A stretch of 64,000 bases of DNA from Myxococcales bacterium. GTDB taxonomy: Bacteria; Myxococcota; Myxococcia; Myxococcales; Myxococcaceae. The notes under the pieces were generated by a model. It had not been told where the DNA came from, did no database searches, and saw only the letters and a list, made by a program, of their open reading frames with translations. The position numbers were made by a program, and so were the translations under genes. The stretch covers positions 1 to 64,000 of the forward strand of contig JAUXRI010000144.1 in assembly GCA_030681895.1 (NCBI GenBank). The letters are read 5' to 3'. Below are positions 18,001-33,000 of the stretch, one piece after another; position 1 is the stretch's first letter, and each line of letters starts with the position of its first letter.

Positions 18001-21000
18001 GGGAACCTCGGTGACGATGCCTCCCGGGGTTCCGCCGTTGTCCAGCCTGAGCCGCCCGAGTTGGCCCACGCCGCCGTCAGCGGAAACCGACGTCTGCTCG
18101 AAGAGCACCGTGCCGACCCCGCCCTGCCCTGCGCCTCGCGCTTCGACGTTCGCGAGGACGAAGCCGTTGAGGGACTGGTAGCGAACCACCACTCGACCGC
18201 CGCCACCTCCACCACCGATGCCACCGTTCGCTTCGATGCGGCCAGCACCCTGCAGCGTTGCGACGTCGACACGAATGCCACCACCTGCGCCGGTGCGCGA
18301 GCCGCTCACCGATGGCCCACCGTTGGCCAGAATGCGTCCGTTGAGGATGAGCGTCTGTGCCCGCAGCCGCGCCAGGCCACCACCCGACGTGCCGGGGCGA
18401 AGCGGGGCATCCGAGCTCGATGCGCCACCACCGACGAAGGTGGCATCGCCGAAGACGCCGACCGCCGGTTGCGCCAACGACTGCGACTCGCCCACGCCCG
18501 CGTGGCTTCCGCTCGCGTTGTCGGGTCCAGCGAGGTTCTGTGAGGTGCGGCCGCCCGTACCGGAGTTTGGCGATACCAATCCACCGAGGCCGCCCTTCGC
18601 GCTGACGTCGATGCGGCTATCGGACGAGATGGAGACGGCGCCAGCGACCTCCAGGTCGAACGACTTCGTCCCCGTGAGGCCTTGCTCGGAATGCGTGACG
18701 ACGCCGCCATCTTCGATTGTGAGGCTTGCGAAGCGGTGCGTCCCATCGATGCGCAGCTCACGGCCCGAGACGAGCAAGTCGGTGTCGTCGAGGGAGGTGT
18801 CCGTCTCCGAGATGTACCCAAGCTGCGCTGCTGGGACGACGGCCACCGTGGCCGATGTCGAAGCACGCAAGCCGGCGATGTCTTCGGCCTCGAGCGTCAC
18901 GACTCTCGAGCCAATCGTAGGCGTCGACACCTGGACGACGTACTGCTGGCCGATGACGACGGGCGAGATGCGCTGCACCAGCGTTCCATCGGCGCGGACC
19001 TCGAGCCAGGCCAGCCCGCGCTCGTCGCTCGCCGAGGCACGCACGGCGACCGAGCCGCCTTCCGGGCCCTGCGCAGGCGCCACCAACACGGGGACGGGCG
19101 GCTGGTTGGCCGAGAAGGTCAAGGTGTCTTGAGCCGCGGTCGTCTTGCCGAGAATGTCGGTCGCGGACGCCGTCATGACGAACGACGCGGCGCTCGGGGA
19201 TGTCCTCGTCGTGCAGAACTCGCGACAGTGGGTGCCACACGAAGAGGCCGTCTGCGGCACGCCATCGACCGCGACCGTCATCGCGAAGCCCGTCCGACTA
19301 CGACCGTCGCTGTCTTCGCCACGCACGCACCACGTCACCGACTCTCCGAAGAGCGGTGACGCGATGGTCCGGGTGAACGTGACAGTCGGCGGTGGATTCG
19401 GGAGCAGCGTCACGGTGGAGGTCGCCCTGACTTCACGACCGAGGACGTCGACACCCACGGCTTCGAACACTGCGGTCGGCGATTGAGTCAGCAGCGGGAG
19501 CGGGGCGTTCAAGAAGACGTCGACGCTGCTCGCAGTCTCCTCGCTGCTTGAACGGCTCGCCACGCCGATGGAGGTGCCGTTCAGGAAGACCTCGAGCCGT
19601 GCGGCCCGCGCGGAGGGGTCGTCAATTCGGGCCCAGGCGCTGTTGGTGATGCTCAAGTTGTCGCCCTCAAGCGCATTGAGCGGCACCGGCATCTGGTTGA
19701 ACGAGATCGTAGGGGGAGCAGCCTGGGTGACGGCGACGATGCGCGTCGACCGATGCTCTCGACCGCGGCGATCGCGAGCCACAGCCTCGAGGCTCATCGA
19801 GGTGGCTCCGACAGGCGCGGTGACCAGAACCGACTGAGACATGGTGAAGGTCGGCACCGACGAACTCGAGAACACCGAAACACCGTCGACAAAGAGCTCG
19901 AGGTGAACCAGGTCTGAGTCCGAGTCGAACGCGCTCACGAACTGGAAGAAGCGACGCCCTTCCGCGACTGAGGCGAACGTCGAGATCGACACCACAGGGG
20001 CAATGCCATCGGGCTGGACGACGTAAGACTGGCTCGTCTCCGCCGTTCGACCGGCCGCATCGGTTGCAACGGCGCGAAGAACGACTGTGCTGCCAACCCG
20101 ATTCGAGGGAATCCGTACCACGACGTCGCGCAGCGTGACGGACCCGGCGTCGAACCCACTCGCGAGCAGGACGCCGTCGACGAAGAGCTCCAGCCAAACC
20201 GCGCCATCGTCAGAAGCGCGAACCGTAAACTGGTTGATGGCGGGCTCGGCCTTGAGCGCGCTCGGGAACCCGAACGGGGCCGCGGGCGGATTGACGTCGC
20301 CAGTGATGTTCACCTGAATCGAGTCACTCGCCACGCGTCCGCGGTCGTCCACGACGCGGACAGTCACCGTGCGCAGAGCGGTGGTGGCGTAGACGGGAAC
20401 CTCGACCGACACCTCGAACCGGCCCGTCGTGGCAGCCGGAATGCTCACGGGTCCGCCGCTCACGGACACCCCGGCAATGTCGACGTGGGCAGTGAAAGGT
20501 GCGGCGACGTTCGAAGAGTCGACGATGAAGGAGTGCCTCGCCCCCGATACGAGGAAGTTCGGGTTCGACACGCTGATGGTCGGCAGTGCCGAGGTGGCCG
20601 AGACAACTTGCAGCCGACGCGTCGTGCTCGCTCCGACGCGCCCACCAGCTGCACGCGCCTGGACCGCGACAGTCACGATGGTCCCCGGCAGTGCACCCGC
20701 GGGGACGAGGAAGGTGCCCGTGCCCGTGGCGCTCACCTGCCCAACCCTGGCGCCGTCGACGACCAACTCGAGCGCATCGACAGCGGCCCCTCGCGCCTCG
20801 ACGTCGAACGTAACCAACCCGCCGGCTTCGACCGTCTCCGGCAGCGCCGAGCGCCACACCACCGCCGGCGTCACTGCTGCCACCGGTGGGAACATCGTCA
20901 CGCCGACAGGCGCGTCGGCAATGACGGGGAAGCCATCCAGCAACATGGCGTCGTCGGCCCGAGTGGCCGGGTACTTCGCGCGGAAGACTGGACTGGCAGG

Positions 21001-24000
21001 GTTCGCGACGTCCCAGGTTTCAACGCCTCCGACTTCGGCCACCATCAAGAGCCGGCCTCCGAAACGAGCGCGGCGTGCGGGCTCGCTCGTCGTGACGCTG
21101 CCCAGGAGTATCGGCGAGCCCGGAGTTGAGACGGAATACAGCCGCACCGAGCGGTCTGCCGCGACCGCGAGGAGCCCGTCTTCGATGGCCACACTCGTCG
21201 CCTGCGCGGGGATAGTCGCCGTCACCGCCGGGACTCCCGAGGACGACATCTCCACGACGCTGAACGTTGTCCCGCCGGCCACGACGGCGAAGTCGTCTTC
21301 CGAAGCGAGGGCCAGGGCCGCGCCCGGAAGCGTCATCGAGACCGGTTGGTCGAACGCCGGCGAAGTCGTGAATCGCCACGTCGAGGTGAGGAGCGAGGCT
21401 CCCGAGACTGCCCAGACGCGACGTGACGTGGCCGAGTACGCGCTCACCGATGAGAAGCCAGTCACGGGAGTGGGCCCAAAGAAGCTTCCGGACGAGTCGT
21501 AGAACGAGTCCAACGTGGACCCATTCAGAGCGAAGAGGGTCGAGCCGAGTTGTTGGACCTGCGAGGGCGCTCCTGCCCTGGTCAGGACTCCCGAGATGCC
21601 AGGCGCGTCGAAGCGACCACGCAGCAACCCTTGCTGTCCGGCTCCGATGGCGACCTTCCCGCCACCACCAGTGACTGATGTTGCAAGGTCGGTCGTCGCG
21701 AACGTCGAGAGGAGAGACGTCTCGTCGCTCGACGGAAGAGCAATCGAGGTCGTCTCGAGCCCAGCCGACGAAACCCCCACCACCACGCCCCCCACCACGA
21801 GCAAGCGCTCGCCGGCGAACGGAACGGAGCTTCGGAGGACCGGCTGCGACCAATCGCGCACATCGACGGTGTGCAGTTGCCCGTCAGCAGTCGTCACCAG
21901 CACGTTGTCGCCGGCAGGAATCGCGTCGACGGCCTCTGCGGGCAAGGTGACGTCGACAGCCTGAGACGATGTCGAGTGCGAACGAAGCGTGGTGCCGCCA
22001 ACGCTGACGCCGCCGCTGGTCGTCAAGAAGGCGCGAGGCAATGACGACGGACCGGTCAAGCCGAGGAAGCGCTGTGCCTGCACAGGCTCGTTGCGGGCCG
22101 AACGCTCGAACGCGACGTGGAACGGTCCCCAGTCGAAGAGGCACTCGCCAACCCGGCCCTCTGGACGCGCTGCGCGACTGGTCGAGCCACTCGTCGCGAG
22201 GTTTCGAATCGCGCGAGGGTCGCGGACGTCGAGCCAGCGGCTCTCGAACTGACCGGGCACATTCAGCGAAGCCTCGCTGGCGCAGAACACGTCGCCTGCG
22301 CTGGAGAACCCAGCCCATCGACCGGGAACGAAGCCAACCTGCGCCATCGCGCCAGCAGGGCTGACAGACACGACGTCAGCGCCGCCGGTGCGGCCGACGA
22401 GGAGCAACCCACCTCCGAACCCAATGGCGGTCGGTGCCTCACCAACAGTCCAGTCGGCCAGGTGCGTGACCCCAGCCGGGGCGAACTGCACCCGGTACAG
22501 CGAGGCGCCGGTAGGCGTTCCCACCGCAACGATGTCACCCCACGCGGCCATGCCGGCGCTCGGGACGAAGGCGCCTGGCGTGCGCGTCGCGACACCGGAG
22601 ACCGCCTGCGTCGTGACGCGACGTTGCTGAATCGCAGACGCGACGTTGCCCTGCGCATCGACTGCGGTCGCCCGCACCTCGACGACCGCGCCAACGGGAG
22701 TCGACGGCGGAACCACGAAATTGATGGCCGCACCGTCGGTCGCGACTTCCACACCATCAACGCGAACCGAGGTCGTGACGGTGACGAGCGACACGTCGGT
22801 GACGATGACGGTCGCGTCGAGTGCGCTCCCCTGCGCGACGAACGAGCCGGGCGGAGTCACCGCGACCGCGACCGAAGGCACTGAGAGGTCATCCACAACG
22901 ACAACGCCGATGGCAGCGGCGAGACCTTCTCGACCGGCCTCGTCCACTGGCCTCGCTTCGACAGAAACGCTGCGAGAGCCCGAGACTTGCGGGAGGCGGA
23001 CTGACAGCTCGAAGTCGGGCGCGACGGCCTCGCCTGCGAGGACACCGTCAACCGAGACGCGAACGACGTCAGTCGCGCTGAGGCTCGGCGTCGCCGTGAC
23101 GCGAACGGTTCGAATCGTGCCTTCAACGTACGGCCCGCCGCCGGCAATGGCAGGCGTCACGACTGGCAGCGACACCGGCACCGCGCGGACGAGGACGGTC
23201 TGCGACGAGGTGACGCCGCGACGGCCCAGAGCGTCGATGCCGGTCGCCGAAACACTGACGGAACTATCCACCGCGACTGTGGGCAGCAGGAGGCTCGTGA
23301 TGAAGCCCGGCGAGCTCACCTGCGTGAGGGCTCCGTCCACGGAGTACTCGACGCTCGCCAGGTTGCCCGGCTGTGAAGTCTCCACGCGCACTGCCAGGCG
23401 GCCAGCGGAAACACCTTCACTTGCCGCGATGAGGCTGACCACAGGCGCAGCTGCTGGCGCCGACGTGGTGATGGTTGCCGTGCTCGAGGCCGTCTGGCCG
23501 CCGACGTCTCGGACGATGAGCTCGACGCTCACCGTTCCGGCACCCGATGGTAGACGAACCTCGGCTGGAACCTGAGAGTCGAACCGCTCGACAACAACGC
23601 CTCCCACACGCAGCTCGGCAACGTATGCGTTGAAGGGGTCGACACCATCGGTGACGGTGGCCGTCACGCTCACCACGGCGCCTGCCACCGCTGCTGGAGG
23701 CGCGACGAGCGAAACCTGAGGCGCCGTCACACCGCGAACGAGAGGCCAGGTCGTCAGGCCACCTGCGCTGACGCCACGAAGCCCGGAAGCAGTCACCCCG
23801 ACGACTCCCGATGCGCCGAACAGACCCTGCACTGCGGGAGCCTGACTCACGTCGTAGACCCATGCCCCGCTCGAGCTGCCCGCGACGAGCCACGTCCCAA
23901 GGGCTCGAAGCGACTGGGGAGTGCCCGGCAGCGCAGCGCTGCCACGCGACACCATCTGCTCGTCGAAGCACTCGAGCCGAACTCCTGCCACGCAGAAGCC

Positions 24001-27000
24001 CGCAGGCACTGTCGCTGCGAGGTGTTGAACCCCCGCCACCGACAACGTGCGGCGCAGCACAGGCACGCCCAAGCGGCGAAGCTCGTACGCCAGCACTCGG
24101 CTCCTGGTTGCCACGTACAACGCGCCCCGCGCCGAGCTCAGCGAGCGCACGCCATCGAGCGCGAGCCGGGTGACTTCCAGGCCAGCCTCGTCGCGAACCT
24201 CGAGACCTTCTTCAGTGCCGACGTAGAGGGAGTCGCCGCGCGCCTCGAGCGACGTCACGAAAGAGCGGACTGGCATCTGCGCACTGTCGGTCAGCGTAAC
24301 CCCATCGAGCGAACGCAACGAGTCGGAGGCGCCACTTCGAACTGCAACCCACACCTTGCCGCGCCACACGGTTGCCGCAAGCGGCACGCCTGCAAAGCGT
24401 CGCTGCGCCAATGACGCACCCGCCAGCGTCAACGACTCCACGCTGGTGAAGCCGCCCGGGACTGCGCGCACGACAAAGAGCCGGTCACCCTCGACCTCCA
24501 CCGCGACAGCAGGCCCGCGCCCAGCCAGCGCGGTCGTCACAGGACCTCCGGCGAACACCCGAAGCAGCGACGACGAGCCGGAAGTCAGACGGTACGAAGT
24601 TCCGCTCCCGAAGATCGTCGCGTCGGCGGTGCCGCGGACCTCGACGGGCGCCCCCTCAGGGCCAGACGGAAGCTGGAAGCGATTCGGTGACTGGCCTCTG
24701 ACGTCCACGCCCGCAACGGTGAGCGTCGTGGCGTCGGCAGTGTTGCCGCCCAGCGGCACGCCCGCGTCGATGACGGCTTGCACCGCCAGGAGCCCGCCAC
24801 CGAGCACGATGGGAGGCGGTGGGGTCTGCGAGAGAACCAGGCGAACTGGCAACGCGGGCACGTCCCTGACGGAAACCATGCTGCGGGCGGTGCGCGTGAG
24901 GCCGCCTTCGTCACGCCACCGAACAACGAAGGGCTCGGTCTGCAGGTATGCGCCCTCGAAGTCAGCGGGCGGCGTCACCTGGGGCGCCGTCATCGTGAAA
25001 CTGAGGCTCGGCAGAGGTGAGGCAAAGGTGCGCGTGACGCCGCCAAACTCGACCGCCACCTCGACCATCTGTTCGCTGTGGCTCAGCGCCAACTGCACTG
25101 GCACGGGCGAGCCCTCGTCCGCACCGAATCCGTTCGACGACGGCGTGATGATGGCAACCGAAGGCGTGCGTGCGTCGGAGCTGATGGTGACGGACGTCGA
25201 GGCGTTGCCGACGTTGCCGCGGACGTCACGGGCCTCGGCGGCGAGGGTCACGAGTTGGTCACTCGAGGGCGTGGGCGCCTGGTACGTCGCAGACCACGGC
25301 GCGGCGTTCCTCGTCGCGACGACGACTCCGTTGGCGCGGAAGACAACCTGAGCCAGCTCGTTCAACTCCTGCACATCGACTCGAAGTGGCACTTTCGAGC
25401 CACCCTGGAGACGAAGGCCGCTCGCCGGCGTCAGGAAGCTCACGACGGGCGCAGTGGCATCCGGCGAGACGGTGACGAGCACCGGCGCGCTCAGCCCTCG
25501 CGTTCCCCGGCTGTCGATGGCCTCGGCGGTCAGCTGCATCACCCTCGGGCTCGACGCCGGCCCCAGACGCAACGAGTCGCTGAGCGTCAGCGTCGTCGCG
25601 GAGCCGGAGACCGTCTTCCAGGGCCGCCCGTCGACGAAGAGGCGCAGCAGCGCGACGCCGTTGTTGTCCGTCGCCGTCACGCTGACTGGCACCGTCTGCC
25701 CCTCGTCCGCCGACAGCCCGGTCAGCGGAGTGCCGAAGATGACGGTGGGCGGCGTGTCGTCGGTGATGACGACCGAGAAGCTCAACGTCGTGAGGTTCTG
25801 CGAGGCGTCGCGGGCCGAGGCGACGACCGTCGACGTCGTCCCAACGGCGCTCAGCGGCCACGTGAAGAGGAAGACGTCTGAGTTGCCTGACTCGCGGGTC
25901 GCGGCGACACCGTCGACCGTCACCCCAGTCGAGATGGCCAGCTGGCTGTCATCGGTGGCTGCCACCTGGAGACGCCACGGGACGTTCGCGGCGAGCTGCA
26001 GGCCGTTGACGACCAGCCGCCCGTCATTCGGCAACACGAGCGAGGCCTGCGGGGCGACGACGTCGCGCGTACGGAACTCTGTTGTCGCCGACGCTCCCGC
26101 GAGATTGCCGGACAGGTCGCGAACCTGGGAGAGGTTGAGCCGGTAGCGCGTTGTGGAGGACAGCGGCCCAGACGGCGTGAGCGTGAGCGACGCGCTGTCC
26201 CCTCCCGCACCAACAACCGAAGGCACGGGCTGACCCGAGGTGATGACCGACAGCACCGCCGTGGAGAACGTCGTCGGGTCGATGGGCTCCGAGAACCGCG
26301 CGACGAAGACGGGCTGCAGCCGAACGTCGTTCAGCCCATCTTCGGCAACGGGCGAGAGCGAGATGAGGCTCGGGGCGAGTGCGTCGGCCCTGCGAAGGAC
26401 TCCAGTGCGAGTGACTGGCGCCGTCCCGGCCTGGGTGAGTTCGACAGCGACATCACCGGCCGGGCCTGCGGGAACACGAGCCTGAACTTCCGTGGGTGAG
26501 AAGGTCTGTGGGACCGCGAGCGCGCCGCCCAGCCGAATGGTGATGCCTCGCGTGAAACCGGAGCCCGCGATGGACACCAGCCCGCCCTGCTCGGGCACCA
26601 CTGCAGGGGTGACGGTCGCGATGGACAGGGCTCCGATGAAGGAAAAGCCCGTCGGCACTTCAACCGCACCACCCGATGGATTCCTCAGCTCGACGACTGC
26701 AGGGCCAGCCTGCGAAACCGGAGGTGTCAGCACCTCGAGCCGCGTCGACGTCCATCCGGGCCGAACCGGAACCACCACGCCCGCGATCCGCACCTCAGTC
26801 GTCGCCTCGAAGCCGCTGCCATCGATGATGACGAGCGTGCCCCCGGAAGTCGGGCCGAACGTCGGAGTGATGGATGTGGCCACGAGGCCTGAAGCTGCGG
26901 CCTCGACGCGGACAGGCGCGGTGAAGGCGCCGAGCCAGCTTCCGCCGACTGCAGGCCAGGACGGCGCCGTCACGCGCACCGTCACCACTTCACCAACCGT

Positions 27001-30000
27001 CAGAGCGGCCGAAGGCGTGAAGGAGAGCCTGCCTCCTTGGAGCGCGCTCGCGCCAGGAATGGCAGCTCCGGACCTGCTGGCCGAGATGGTGGCCCCAGCG
27101 AGAACGACGCCAGGAGTCGTCGAGGGGAACTCGACAAAGAGAGGCTCGGCCGGGCGAACGACGGAGCTCACCGCGCGCAGTGACGGGTACGGCAACTGGT
27201 AGGTGGCCAGCCCTGAGGTGGACGTCACCATCACCGCTCCGTCGACGAGCTCGATGCCCCGCGGCGTCCCTGGCGATACGCCCCAGGTGCGGGCCGTCAG
27301 GCCCTGCGTCGTGTCGAGGAGCCACACACGCGAGGCGTCGGCCGCGAGAACGAAGGCGCCCTCAAGCCTGATGGCCGTCGGCGGATTCGACGTCGCTGCC
27401 CATGCCGCAACTTGAATCGGCGTCGCTCGGTTGGAGAGGTCGAGCAATCGCGCACCGTCACTCGTTGCGACGGCGAGACGTCGCCCGGAGACAGACAAAG
27501 CCGAGACGGAAGATGCCAGCCCCGACACGGTCGCGAGCAGCGGAAGCGTCGGCGAGGTGAAGTCGCGCACCTCGAGCCGCCCGGCCCCCGCCGCCTCGAC
27601 AGCGACCACCAGTGCGTCATCCGTCAGCGCGATGTCGCGAACAGTGCCCGTCGAGAGCGTGGTTGAGCCGACGATCTCCCAGCGACTGGAGACGCGACCG
27701 AGCAGCACGACTTCATTCGAGCCACTCACCGCGACGTAGGCCGCTCCGTTGCGCGCAGCGATTGCGCTCAGCTGCACCGCTGGCGACACCGCGATTCGCT
27801 GGAGCTCCTGCGGCAGGCACAACGCTCCTGGCGCGGTTCCGCATGTGTCGAGGTCGTACCGAACGACTTCGCCCAGGCCCGCGACGAACAACTCGCGACC
27901 GACGATGGCCATCGCATTCGCGGACGTCGTGCCTGCGACCGACATCAGGCGCACCGGCTGCTCCGGCACCGACACGTCGAAGGGCACCAACTGACTGCCT
28001 TCGGCGACGAGCAACGCCGTGCCTGTCCTCGCCGACGGCCCGAAGGAGCCAGCCGTCAGGCGCTGGCGCCGCAACTGGAAGGTGAAGCCTTGAGTACGCG
28101 TGGACGTCGGCGCGCCTACCGTCGAGACGCTGACATCGACGATGCCTGTCACTCCGTCGGGCACGACGACGGACAAGGAGTCGTCGTCATTGACGACCAC
28201 GGCCCTGGCCGGAACGCCGCCGAAGGTGACGAGGCTCTGGGCATGCAACCCATCACCGATGATGGCGACTGTGCTTCGGCTGTCGAACTCGGCAACGGAG
28301 GGCGAGACGCTGTCGACGCGCGGAGCGACGAGGTAGCGGAACGCGCCAAGCACGAGCGTCCCCAGGCCATTGGGGTTGATGACTTCGATGGCCGCAAGGC
28401 CACGGGTGCCTGACGGCAGCCGCACCGTGACTCGGCGGCCGTCAGTGGAAACCGTCAGCACCTGCGCGGCGACGCCGCCCACCTCGACGCGAACGCCGGG
28501 AACGAAGTCTTCGCCGTTGAGTTCCACCGAGTCGCCACCCGACACGAGGCCGGCTGATGGAACGACACCAGCAAGGAAGGGGCGCTCGGTCGCTGCAGTC
28601 GACGCGGTGCTGAACGACGAACGCCAGGTCGTCCCAAGCGTCGCTTGAGAGAGCCCACGGAGCATCGGGCCTGACTTCAAGGTGTACGTCGCCGACGGCA
28701 GGAGCGGAGCAGCCGGAGTCAATTGAACGCGGGCGCCGCGCGGCTCAGCCGCCACCGAGCGCACGATGGGCACCGGAACGCCCCCGGCCGACTCGAGCGT
28801 GATGGCCGTCAGCGTCGAGGTCTCGGGCAACTCGCTGAGGAAGACGTCTGGCGCTGCCGTGAGCGCGACTCTGCGACCACCCGCCGGCTGCGAACCGCGG
28901 ACATGGATGAAGTCGAGCGCCACCGTCGACAGCGCGCCGACGAGCGAGCCGTTGGCGTCAGTTGCCGTGGCTACCGGCAGCTCGCGCGCCTGCCCGTCAT
29001 CAAGGAAGAGTGTGCCGGCGAAGGCGTTTCGGCCTTCGAAGGCGAGAGCCCGCGCGTCCCCGAAGACTGCGGCCGTGTCGACGTACTGAGCCGCCTGACC
29101 AATGGGTGCGCTGAAGCGTTGGATGTCTCCGCCACCTGCGGCGATTTGAACTGTGTCGCCAACTACGAGCGTCTGCTCAGCCGAGACCCAGCCGGCGCCA
29201 AGCGCATCGACGAGCTGAATGGTGCCCACTGGCGCTGGGCTCGCAGGACTCGAGATGTCGATGATGGCCACCTGACGCGCGCGCCCGAGGCTCGCGAAGA
29301 CGCGCGCCGACTCGATGGACAGGTGCTGCGCTGGAGCCGACACAGACACCCGGCCGAGCTCTGCCCAGTTAGCGTTGCGGACGTCGTACACCCGCACGTC
29401 AGGGGCGCTCGTTGACGCGCTCGCCACGACGAGTTGGCCGCCACGAAGGGCGACGGCATTCGCACCTCCAGCGATGGTGATGCGGCCAGCGATGACGAAC
29501 CGCGAGAGCTCGATGACGACAACGCCGCCGTCGTCGGCGACGAAGGCCAACCCATCGCCCACGACCACGTCACGCGCGAGGCCCTGGACAGCTCGCGACC
29601 TCGTGACGGCGGTGTTGGCAGGCAGCGAGACATCGAGTTCGAGCAGTCCTTCGGCTCCGGCGGCGGCGTACAGCTTGCTCCCGACCTTCTTCACGCGTCG
29701 CACCGCTGAATTCAGCGGCAACACCTTTACCGTCCGCAGTGCGTTTGGTTCCGAGAGGTCGATGACGGCGATGCCAGTGGGCGAGGACGTGACGCCTGAG
29801 CGGTACACGGTGCCATCTCGGCCGACGATGTCGCTCGCGCCTCCCAGACCTGCGTACGCAACGCCGTTGTCGATGGTGACGTCGCTGACCGCGCCGACGC
29901 GGAACTCGGCGACGCTGCCGCTGCCGTAGAGGAAACTGCCGCTCGAGGTGACGGTCTGTCCGCCGATGGCGACGGTGACGTCGATACGTCCGGGTGCATG

Positions 30001-33000
30001 CGGCGGCGCGACCGCCACAGCAGCAGTCGTCGAGCTGGCCAGAACGGAGAAGCTCGCGGTGCCGCCGAAGTCGACAGCCAGCCCCGGCCTGAAGCCGCGG
30101 CCGATGAGGTTGACGCTTACCCCGCCGCGCTGCGGAGCAGTGTCGGGGCTCAAAGAGACGAGGCGGAGTCGCTCGACATAGAGGAACCCTCCGGGCTTAC
30201 GCGCGACCGGACCTTCCGAGTCCGTCACCTCGACCATCGCAGGCCCACCGAAGGAGCCGGGGCTCGGAGGAACGGCAACCGTCAGTTCCGTCGACGTCGC
30301 GCCCAGGACGGGACACGACACCCCACCGATTCGAGCCGTCGTGCCCGCACGGAAGCCGCTGCCTCGAATCACTACCGTTGTCGTGGCGTCGACGAAGCCC
30401 ACCGACGGCACCAGCGTGCTGATGGCCGGTTGCAGCGCTCCCGTTCCGCCAACGGTAAACGTCGAGGTCGCGACCCGGCCAAGCGGCCGCGCGTCGAAGC
30501 CCGTGACGCCATCGATACGAATCTGCACCACGGCTCCGGGCGTGAATCCACCCTGCGCGGTGAAGACGAGGTTGGCGCCCGTCGTGGTGAATTCCACCCG
30601 CCGCTCACCGGCAACCGGCTGGCCATTCACCAGCACCGAGAAGGTGGTCTGCGTCACCGAGGCTTCGGCAACTGGCAAGGTGAGTTCTGCCGTCACGACG
30701 GCGTCTGGTGCCGCAAAGGATCCGGATTCGGGCGACAGTCGCGTGACGAGCAGTTCCGTCGGCGGCAGTCCCTGCAGCGTCGTGCCTGACGTCGAGCTCT
30801 CGAGCCCCGCCCACGCGGTGCCTCCAATCAGGGTGATGCCGCTCGCGGCAGTGCCCACGTCGGAGGAGCGGAGCAGCGAGGGCGTCGCCGAGGTGACGTC
30901 GTAGACGAAGACCCGGTTGGCCGAAGTCACCCACGCGCGCCCGCCACGCACCGCAAGGCGGCTCTTCACGCGCTGCTCGTAGGTGGAGACGCCGGCCTCG
31001 ACGACGACGCGCCCCAAGCGGGTGCCGGCGAAGTCGTACACCCGCAGCTCTAGCGCCGTCGCGGCGCGCCCTCCCCCACCAGTCGTCACGTCAGTGGTGA
31101 GCGCGAACAGTCGCCCATCAACGACATCGATGGACAACGGGTCGGCATCAAGGGGGAGCACGCTCGTCGGGGTGAAGCCCGGCTCGAACGCGGCGAGCCG
31201 CCGCACCGAGCCTGAGAGCGCCGTCGGGTCAACCGTCGAAATCCACAGGTCCTGCCCTGCCACCTGCACATCCGTCGTGAGGCCCGCAGAGACGAGGCGG
31301 CCTGTCTCGTACGGCTGCGACGGGTCGGCGACGGAAAGCACGCCAACGCCAAACTCCTCCTGCGCGATGAAGGCGACCTGGCCCTCGACATCAACCCCTC
31401 GCACTGGACTCTGCGAAGCCACCCCACCGAGTCGAATCGGGCGCTCTGGCACCGACACGTCGAACACTTCGAGCCCCGCCGGCCCCTCTCTGCTTCCGAC
31501 GAACCAGTTGGCGCCTGAGACATCCAGCTCGGAGATGACACGCGGCGGGAAGCCCGGCAGGTCGACCGTCACGCCGACGGGCCCCTCGTAGCTGAAGGTC
31601 GCGACCGTCACCGCAGACTCGCCCGGCCGCGCCAGCGCAATCGGGACGATGCCCGGAGCCGTCGCCGCGGGAATCGTGAACGAGACGCTCGAGGGAGACC
31701 GAACGTCGACCTGGGCAGCCGCCTGTCCACCCACCAGCACTTGCGAGCCTGCGACGAGCGCCTTGCGGCCATCGAGTTCGACCGTCACCCTCGTGCCACC
31801 TTCGACGGGGCCGTGGTCGGGCATCGCCGTCGAGCGCCCTGCGATGGGCTCGACGAGCTGCACGGCAACCGGAAGCACCGCTGACAACCCGCTCGGGTCC
31901 TCCACCACGACATCGAAGAAGCCTGCGTCTCGCGGTCCGACGGCAACGGTGAGTGAAGTGTCGGACAGCGCCGACGGAGTGATGACGGCCCCACCCAGCC
32001 TGACGCGCGACACCTGAGCGAGTTCGCGGCCTGAGATGACGAGCGAGCCGCCTTCGACTGGCAAGAACGAGGGAGACGACGACACCAACACAGGCTGCCG
32101 TGCACCGGCCCTGGCCGTGGTGAAGCCGCTCGAGAACGGAACCAGGAGCGAGCCTCCACGTTGATCGGCCACTGCGCTCGTCAGCTGAACCGTCCAACTC
32201 GACGACGCCGCGAGTGGCTGCTGCGGCGTGATGCGAATCTCGAACGACTGGCGTGAGAAGTCGTTGTTCACCTGGAGCGCGATGGGCACGTCGCCCTGCG
32301 GGCCCACGAGGCGAACGGAGCTGCTCGTCACCGAGACGTCAGAGATAGGGCGCGACAGCCGAACCAGGATGGGCGCTGCGCCCGGAGGAACCTTCGCGTC
32401 CCGCGGCGGAGCGACTTCCCGAACGAAGCTGAACGGCATGGCCAGCTCGGTCAGCCCGCGCCCCGACGCGAGGTACAGCCTGTCCTGGAATGGAATGATG
32501 TCGAGGGCTGGCTCGGTATTGCCGGCGCTCAGCACGCGAGGCGCGCGCGGGTCCGTGACGTCAACCATCGCCGCGCCGCCCGAGCCGGCTGCGACAAAGA
32601 GGGTATTGGCGAACAGCTTCAGCTTGAGCGGGGTGCCAGGCGCATTCGAGAGTTCCCGATTGAAGACGATGCGCGCCACTTCCGCGGGAGCCCCTGCGTC
32701 GCTCGCGTCGACGAAGACGAGCCCAACGGATGGGGCCGCAAGAATGGCCGTGTTTCCACTCATCACGACGTCGCTGATGTTGAACGGGACGGAGAAGCTC
32801 CCGAGCCGCTGGGCGGACGGCGCTTGAGAGTCGAAGAACGACAGCGTGCTGGTCGGGTCGCTTGGAGGAATGCCTTCCGACGGGTTGCGAGGCACCAAGG
32901 GGCCGAAGGAGGTCCGTGGACCCTTCAGCGAGAAGTCCGGCGGCGGCGGGAGCGGCGCATCACACTTGATGAAGCCCTCCCCGGCGAGGTGGCCCTCGGC

